A stretch of DNA of 64,000 bases from JABWAJ01 sp038323375 (GTDB taxonomy: Bacteria > Bacteroidota > Bacteroidia > Chitinophagales > Saprospiraceae), in contig JBBQGV010000025.1 of the NCBI GenBank assembly GCA_038323375.1, forward strand, positions 1 through 64,000, written 5' to 3'. How positions within the stretch are numbered: position 1 is the first letter of the stretch; every line of letters starts with the position of its first letter. Shown piece after piece: positions 58,555 to 64,000 of this stretch. The notes under the pieces are model-generated. The model worked only from the letters and a program-made list of their open reading frames with translations, did no database searches and had not been told where the DNA came from. A program made the translations under genes and the position numbers.

Positions 58555-60284
58555 ATGGAACAAGAACAAGACACCCAGGCAATTCCGGCAAACGGAAAAG
58601 GAAAATATCAGGTCATCAGGCGCAGCTTGGGGAAGATCGGGCGACGCCTCAGCATCAATCCTCAAAAAACAGATGCCAGTCTCACTGCGGTGACCGGTAT
58701 CATTCTTCGCATACTGGCCTTGTTGCATTATTTAGCGAGGGAAGACGAAAAAGATTGGAATGTATCATTCTTCGCATACTGGCCTTGTTGCTGCTTATTT
58801 TTTCGCTTTTAGTCGTTTGGCGCTTGCTGCGCAATACGGCGTACGTACTGGAGCCGTTTTCAGTACCGCAAAAAGTAGCGGAAGAAAACGGGCTTACAGG
58901 CGCAGTTGTTGCAGCTCGTTTTCAGGATGCATTGAAAGCCCTGAAGGAGGAGATCGCTTCGGTCAAAGCGGATTCTTTAAACGTGGGTAGCAACGAGACC
59001 ACCAACCTCAACCTTAGTCTCATGGGGGTGGATATTTCACTCAATTCGATTGCCTACCAGTTTGGCCAAATGTTGGGAAAAGAGGAAAAACGCATCACGG
59101 GAGAAGTGGTGCAATCCGGAGATTTGCTGTCGCTCAATTTTCGGATGAGCCGCTTCCCAACCGTACATTTTGAGGAAAAAATTGAAAATAATAACATCGA
59201 AGTTGCGACACAAAACCTGCTCAAAAAAGCGGCAGAAGTGGTGCTCAGAAGCACAGACCCTTACCGTTTAGCCATTCTTTACTACCGCCGCAAGGATTTC
59301 AATACCGCTACGGAAATCGTAAGAACCATTATCAAAGAACGTCCTCACGAGCGCACCTGGGCTTTTCATGCCTGGGGGAATATTCTTCGGGAGCAGGGCA
59401 GTTTAGAGGAGGCATGTCTTAAATTTCAAAAGGCGGTTGAACTGGATTCCAATTTTTCCATCTCCTGGTCGCAATGGGGTTTTACGTTGCTGGAATTGAA
59501 TCGCCCGGAGGAAGGAGCAAAAAAACTTTGGCGGGCGGCACAGGGCGAACCTAAAAACCCCGAAGTGTTGATAATGCTGGGTTGGCTACACAACAACGCC
59601 AAGCAATATGCGCTTAGCGACAGTGCCTTTATGCTGGCCGTAAAAGCGGCAGCACCTTATAAAAAATCGGAAGTCGTTTATTTGTCCTGGGCGGATGCGA
59701 AGTTCATGCGGGACAGTGCTGATGCGGCATTGAAGCTGGTAAAATTGGCGGCAAGCACTGATTCAGAAAGTGCAGAGGGGTACGTTGCCAAAGCCACCGC
59801 GCTGCTGCTGCAAAAAGATACTGCGGCAGCATACCAGGCTGCCCTTCAAGGATTAGAACTGGATCCGGAGAACATGAGCGCGCTGAGTTTGGTTGTCAGA
59901 ACCGAGTTTGGCATTCTGAAAAACTATGCCTCCGTCATCAACCGGGTGCAGGGAATCCGGTTCAAACACTCGAACCACGACCAACAGCTCATGATGCAAA
60001 ATTTGCAGGCCATGTCCTATAATATGCTGGGCAAACACGACTCAGCTTTTGCAGTGATCCAGCGCACCATTGCCATCAGACCCAGAGCAGGCATCCCTTA
60101 CACGACGCTGGCTGAAACCTACGCTTTTCAGGGCAATACGGAAGCTTTTTACAGCAGTCTTGAAAAAGCCCTGGAGCTCGGATTTCAAACCCGGTTTTTA
60201 GACCTAAAAGAAGAGCCTTACCGGCGTTTTGCCAATACGGCGCGTTTCAAAAAAATGATGGAGCAATATAAACTCAAGGGTTAG
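58555..60284 (+). pseudogene. Membrane-anchored TPR protein split by a 65-bp duplication
   Basis: The intact frame would begin at 58555 (MEQEQDTQAIPANGKGKYQV, cytosolic basic tail), pass through one membrane helix (GIILRILALLLLIFSLLVVW) and continue as a periplasmic TPR protein to 60284, 554 residues in all. A 65-bp insertion (30-bp repeat plus 35-bp insert, 58697-58791) shifts the frame: the N-terminal part ends at 58812. The remainder (58755-60284, 509 codons) is open from a TTG that the insert supplies. The C-terminal part still has its own hydrophobic start, so it may be translated. The TPR units include WAFHAWGNILREQGSLEEACLKFQ. Function is unknown. Confidence 0.75.
58697..58791. repeat. 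Exact 30-bp direct repeat flanking a 35-bp insert (locus 2)
   Basis: Copies are 58697-58726 and 58762-58791; both begin GTATCATTCTTCGCATACTG and end GGCCTTGTTGC. Bases outside differ on both sides, so the match is exactly 30 bp, and the insert 58727-58761 is exactly 35 bp. Deleting one unit restores one open frame through the membrane helix of the TPR gene. The geometry equals that at 27702-27796 although the sequences are unrelated. Confidence 0.92.
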
Positions 60285-60449
60285 GGGCGCTGAATTAATA
60301 AGTGTCGCTTTCTCCTGGCAAGGCATTTTGATTCTAACCGAGGCGGGGGTTCCCGACCTTAGCCATAGCTAAGGGAGGCGGTTCCCCAACGAAGAGTAGG
60401 AGCAAAAGGCCTCCTCGAAAAGTGGACAGTTATTATTTCAGCGACCCTT
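60285..60449 (-). mobile_element. MITE-like element R2, copy B (inverted)
   Basis: It is the reverse complement of the element at 16184-16350, with the same GGCGCTGAATTAATAAGTGTCGC and TTATTATTTCAGCGACCCT ends and the same interior arms. It begins directly after the TPR gene stop codon and ends 16 bp before the stop codon of the minus-strand sugar-isomerase-like gene. Small differences in the interior (AACGAAGAGTAGG versus CTACTCTGCGTT) show independent drift. Confidence 0.75.
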
Positions 60450-60464
60450 AACTGTGCGTATCCA

Positions 60465-61391
60465 TCAGAAGTCATCCACCGCCACGTACGCATCAATCAC
60501 CGCCTGCTCCCCGGCTTTATCCGGTCTGGAATTGCCGTGTTCCATGCCCAGAACGCCCTTAAAGCCTTTGTGGTGGAGGTGTTTAAAAATATTTTTGTAG
60601 TTGATTTCGCCGGTTGTCGGTTCATTTCGGCCTGGGTTGTCGCCTACCTGAAAATAAGCGATTTCGGACCAGGCCAGGTCTATATTAGGAATCAGGTTAC
60701 CTTCGGTGATTTGCTGGTGGTAAATGTCGAACAGGATTTTGCAGGCCGGGCTGTTGACGGCGCGGCAAATTTCGAAGGCCTGACCCGCTTTGGTGAGGAA
60801 CAAGCCCGGATGGTCGCGAAAATTGAGCGGTTCGAGCACCATTATCAGGCCATGCGGCTCTAAAATAGCGCTGGCCTGCCGAAGGGATTCCACGACATTG
60901 GCGGTCTGAAAACCCATATCTAAGCGCAAATCCAGAAAGCCCGGCACAACCGTCATCCAGGTAGCATTGACGCGTTTGGCGACCTCTACTGATTCGCGGA
61001 TATGTTGCAAAAATTCTTCCCGCCAATCTTTTTTCCCTGAAGCAAGATTGGGATCGTTCCAATAGATTTTATGCGCCACAAACACCCCCATTTGGATGCC
61101 AAGTTTGGCCATCGTTTCGCCCATGCGTTTTTGCAGGTCAACCCCGCGGCCTTTCATTCCATTGTCTTCAAATGCCGTAAAACCCTGATCTGCCATAAAT
61201 TTAAGCTGATCAAGGGGGTCTTTGCCCGCGTGGTTTTCAAACATCCCCAGATGGGGAGCATATTGGAGTTTAAAGGTGTGTTTGCCTGTCAAAATACCGG
61301 GCGTAGTACCTGAAGGCGCAGCTTGCAGGCTTCCGGTGGCTGCCGCTGCAGTGGCTAAGATTCCGGATTGGACAAAGGTTCTTCGTTTCAT
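60465..61391 (-). CDS. TIM-barrel sugar phosphate isomerase/epimerase-like protein (Tat-type signal)
   Basis: A 308-residue protein. The N-terminus MKRRTFVQSGILATAAAATGSLQA has a twin-arginine-like signal. The AP-endonuclease-family-2 barrel follows, with metal-ligand candidates in ILFDIYHQQITEGN, MVLEPLNFRD and VLGMEHGNSRPD. Such proteins in Bacteroidota act as hydroxypyruvate or ketose-type isomerases, or on unknown cyclitols. The neighbouring symporter suggests uptake of a related solute. The substrate cannot be told from sequence. Confidence 0.8.
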   Translation of the reverse strand: MKRRTFVQSGILATAAAATGSLQAAPSGTTPGILTGKHTFKLQYAPHLGMFENHAGKDPLDQLKFMADQGFTAFEDNGMKGRGVDLQKRMGETMAKLGIQMGVFVAHKIYWNDPNLASGKKDWREEFLQHIRESVEVAKRVNATWMTVVPGFLDLRLDMGFQTANVVESLRQASAILEPHGLIMVLEPLNFRDHPGLFLTKAGQAFEICRAVNSPACKILFDIYHQQITEGNLIPNIDLAWSEIAYFQVGDNPGRNEPTTGEINYKNIFKHLHHKGFKGVLGMEHGNSRPDKAGEQAVIDAYVAVDDF

Positions 61392-61531
61392 AGATCTATT
61401 TAATTAGCGAGACCTGACAAAGATAATTGGACAAGTGAAAAAATTCCGGGTTTTTACCTTATTTAGAGCCGTGGAAACCCACAATCGCAAAAAAGACAAG
61501 CGGTCTATTGTCAAATTCATAAATCATCAGC

Positions 61532-63094
61532 ATGTCAGCAGGAATACTTTTCACCTTCGTAATCGGTTATTTTGTTGTGCTCTTATTCGTAGCCTGGTAC
61601 ACTTCCCGCAATTCGAATAATGATACTTTTTTTATCGGCAACAAGAACAGCAACTGGATGCTGGTGGCATTTGGTATGATCGGTACCTCCCTATCCGGGG
61701 TTACCTTTGTGAGCGTGCCGGGTGGGGTGGGAGATGTGGCGGGCAATGCTTTCAAAGGGTTTGCCTACCTGCAAGTCACCATTGGTTATTTCTTTGGTTA
61801 TTGCGTGATTGCATTTGTGTTGCTGCCGCTTTATTACCGGCTCAACCTCACTTCCATCTACAATTACCTGCAACAGCGCTTTGGCAATGTGGCCTACAAA
61901 ACCGGTGCCTTGTTCTTCATTATCAGCCGCACGGTAGGCGCTACCGCAAGGCTTTATTTAGTGATCAATATCCTTCAGTTCTTTATTCTCGACCAGATGG
62001 GCGTTCCTTTTGTGGTCACCACATTTTTCATCTTATTGATGATCCTGCTCTACACTTTTGAAGGCGGCGTAAAAACCATTGTGTATACCGATACCCTGCA
62101 AACCTCGCTGATGGTGGCCGGACTGATTGTCTGTGTGATCTATATTTTGAATAACCTGGGTATCAGTGGCGGCGAGGCGTTCAGCCAAATGAACGACCGG
62201 GGTTATCTCAACATCTTCAACACTGAGGTAAACAGCAAGGGATTTTTCCTGAAACAGATCATTGGAGGGGCGTTTATTGCCATTGCCATGACGGGACTTG
62301 ATCAGGAAATGATGCAGAAGAACATCAGCGTAAAACGGTTAGGCGATTCCCAAAAGAATGTAATGACCATGGCTATTATATTGATGGGGGTCTTGTTTCT
62401 ATTCCTTATGCTGGGTGGTTTGCTTTACCTCTACGCCATTTCCAAAGGCGCGGTTTATACGGATGTGGAAATAGGCGGCAAAATGGTCAGGCAATTGTTG
62501 ATTGCAGATCCTGCCAATGCGAGCCAAACCATCAATGTGATCGGCGACAAAATATTCCCCTCCGTGGCCATCAACTTTTTGCCGCCAGCCATCAGCATCA
62601 TTTTCATCATTGCGCTGATTTCCGCGTTGTTCCCCAGCGCTGACGGCGCTTTGACGGCTCTGACTTCATCTTTCTGTATTGACCTGCTGAACCTGAGAGG
62701 GCGGACTGATCTGGACGAAAAAGCCAAACGCCGCACCCGGCTCACCGTGCATTTCACGTTTGCTTTTGTTTTCTTAGCCTGCATCATGGTTTTTTATGCG
62801 CTGAACAACAACAGCATCATTGATGTCATCCTCGATCTTGCAGGATATACCTACGGGCCATTGCTCGGATTGTTTGCTTTTGGCATCCTCACGAAAAGAA
62901 GAATTGACAATACGATCATCATTACCCTGATCTGCCTGGCAGCTCCGGTCGTTTCCTATTTGCTCGCTAAAAATGCGAAGGATATTTTTGGTGGCTATCA
63001 GATCGGAATCGAGCTATTGGTCATCAATGGATTGCTGACTTTTTTGGGTCTTTGGGCCATTTCGCATAAACCCGGGGTGCCGGATGCGCCGTAA
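61532..63094 (+). CDS. Sodium:solute symporter (SSS family)
   Basis: A 520-residue membrane protein with about 13 hydrophobic helices. The family pattern is evident in NSNWMLVAFGMIGTSLSGVTFVSVPG at about 35-60, TRLYLVINILQFF, TFEGGVKTIVYTDTLQT (about 185-200) and SALFPSADGALTALTSSF (about 370-388, the Na+-site helix). It transports sugars, amino acids or organic acids with Na+. It diverges from the sugar-isomerase-like gene with about 140 bp between starts, hinting at shared regulation or a common substrate. Confidence 0.88.
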   Translation: MSAGILFTFVIGYFVVLLFVAWYTSRNSNNDTFFIGNKNSNWMLVAFGMIGTSLSGVTFVSVPGGVGDVAGNAFKGFAYLQVTIGYFFGYCVIAFVLLPLYYRLNLTSIYNYLQQRFGNVAYKTGALFFIISRTVGATARLYLVINILQFFILDQMGVPFVVTTFFILLMILLYTFEGGVKTIVYTDTLQTSLMVAGLIVCVIYILNNLGISGGEAFSQMNDRGYLNIFNTEVNSKGFFLKQIIGGAFIAIAMTGLDQEMMQKNISVKRLGDSQKNVMTMAIILMGVLFLFLMLGGLLYLYAISKGAVYTDVEIGGKMVRQLLIADPANASQTINVIGDKIFPSVAINFLPPAISIIFIIALISALFPSADGALTALTSSFCIDLLNLRGRTDLDEKAKRRTRLTVHFTFAFVFLACIMVFYALNNNSIIDVILDLAGYTYGPLLGLFAFGILTKRRIDNTIIITLICLAAPVVSYLLAKNAKDIFGGYQIGIELLVINGLLTFLGLWAISHKPGVPDAP

Positions 63095-63234
63095 ACCCGG
63101 GTTTAGAGCTTGTTCGGAATTCCCGAATAAGCCCTTATGTATAGCATTCCTCGCGGTTTATCGAAATAAATGGCGCTGCTGGAGTAGGATGCCTACTTTT
63201 GTCATTCTGTTTGAACCATTAATGCCGCTGTCGT

Positions 63235-64000
63235 ATGAACCTTCGGGAAAATATCAAAATCGCGTTGCGCTCGGTGCGCTCCAACTTGCTCCGTGCCATC
63301 CTGACGTTGTTCATCATTGCTATCGGCATCATGGCTTTGGTGGGTATTCTGACGGCCATTGACAGCGCCATTTATTCTCTGAGCAGCAACCTTTCCTATC
63401 TGGGTGCCAATACCTTCGATGTGGATCCGAAGGGTGAAGGCTCAAGCGGGCACCGCGGCGGCAGGCGCGAAAAAGAAGGTAACCCCATCAGTTATAAACA
63501 AGCAATTGCGTTTAAGGAACAATACAATTTCCCGGCGCGTTCGTCGGTCTCCATCAACTGTAGCGGAACTGCCGTCATCAAATACGGTGATGAAAAAACC
63601 AACCCCAATGTGCTCATCTTCGGCATTGATGAAAACTACTTAGAAGCCAAAGGTTTTGACATGGAACTTGGTCGGAATTTCACCTCCCGCGAAGCTCAGG
63701 GCGGGGGCAATATCACCATCATCGGCAAGGATGTCGTAAAAGACCTTTTCAAAGGAAAAGCGGACAAAGCGATGAACTCAGTAATTTCTGCGGGCAATAT
63801 CAAGCTGCGGGTAATTGGCATTCTGAAAAGTAAAGGTTCCAGCATGAACCAGAGCGAAGACCGCCGCATCCTCATTCCGCTTCAAACCGGGAAGCGCTAT
63901 TACGGCTCCCAGAACGAAAATTACAACCTCCTCGTGGCGGTCAACGACGCCAACCAGATAGACCAGGCGGTCGCGCAGGCTACTGTAGTGTTGCGCAACG
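63235..64000 (+). CDS. MacB-type ABC transporter permease (runs off window end)
   Basis: The visible 255 residues start MNLRENIKIALRSVRSNLLRAILT, a typical MacB/FtsX N-terminal coupling helix plus first membrane segment (FIIAIGIMALVGILTAIDSAI). A large periplasmic domain follows (about 45-255) with family stretches such as VLIFGIDENYLEAKGFDMELGRNFT and LRVIGILKSKGSSM. The C-terminal three membrane helices lie beyond the window. These permeases pair with an ATPase and often a HlyD-type adaptor; none is seen upstream here. The ATG at 63235 is chosen because it starts the amphipathic coupling helix. Confidence 0.85.
   Translation, partial: MNLRENIKIALRSVRSNLLRAILTLFIIAIGIMALVGILTAIDSAIYSLSSNLSYLGANTFDVDPKGEGSSGHRGGRREKEGNPISYKQAIAFKEQYNFPARSSVSINCSGTAVIKYGDEKTNPNVLIFGIDENYLEAKGFDMELGRNFTSREAQGGGNITIIGKDVVKDLFKGKADKAMNSVISAGNIKLRVIGILKSKGSSMNQSEDRRILIPLQTGKRYYGSQNENYNLLVAVNDANQIDQAVAQATVVLRN

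Overview
The window reads as chromosome from a free-living member of the Bacteroidota, most likely a Saprospiria-type bacterium. The evidence is type IX secretion (T9SS) material (a PorP/SprF protein, a T9SS type A sorting tail on a fibronectin-type-III protein, and a gliding-motility CHU_C domain remnant), -7 promoter boxes of the TAnnTTTG type, and a general lack of strong Shine-Dalgarno sequences. GC is intermediate and the coding density is high. No rRNA, tRNA, transposase, phage gene or CRISPR array is visible.

Layout. 0-10 kb: omega-amidase, ribosomal protein L25, a SPOR-domain protein, a SulP anion transporter, a LEA-like helical protein, and a minus-strand kinase/APH-like/cardiolipin synthase operon. 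10-16.5 kb: universal stress protein, a HisKA-only protein and a receiver-CRP regulator, followed by damaged surface-protein genes, a rubrerythrin lipoprotein and a 5'-truncated AraC/GlxA regulator. 16.5-21.4 kb: an SRPBCC protein and a MoxR ATPase / vWA-metallopeptidase / LRR-BRCT operon. 21.9-27.7 kb: a compact urate-degradation locus (allantoinase, uricase, allantoicase fused to OHCU decarboxylase, HIU hydrolase, DUF6986 protein). 27.7-29.9 kb: a decayed accessory patch with a broken Imm11-like immunity gene, a lipoprotein and a partial duplicate of the DUF6986 gene. 29.9-38.7 kb: lipid, envelope and membrane genes. 39-45 kb: sigma factor, membrane partner and a large TPR-CHAT protein with a downstream outer-membrane protein. 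45-55 kb: AlkD, a DUF234-type ATPase, SCO, a DUF4956/HlyD/TolC export operon, a DUF885 protein, hydrolase wreckage, MazG-like and Dtd. 55.9-64 kb: acpP-fabF-rnc, a TPR protein, a sugar isomerase-like protein, a sodium symporter and the start of a MacB-type permease.

The most unusual features are in the non-coding layer. First, two unrelated loci (27702-27796 and 58697-58791) each carry an exact 30-bp direct repeat separated by exactly 35 bp. At the second locus, removing one 65-bp unit restores a long open reading frame. This geometry is what off-target Cas1-Cas2 spacer integration would leave, although no cas gene is in view. Second, a family of about 120-bp palindromic elements (at least eight copies, both orientations) sits directly against stop codons; its inner stem varies while pairing is kept. 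Third, a 165-bp MITE-like element with about 19-bp terminal inverted repeats occurs twice in opposite orientations, 44 kb apart. Several other hairpin and tandem repeats also abut gene ends or broken genes.
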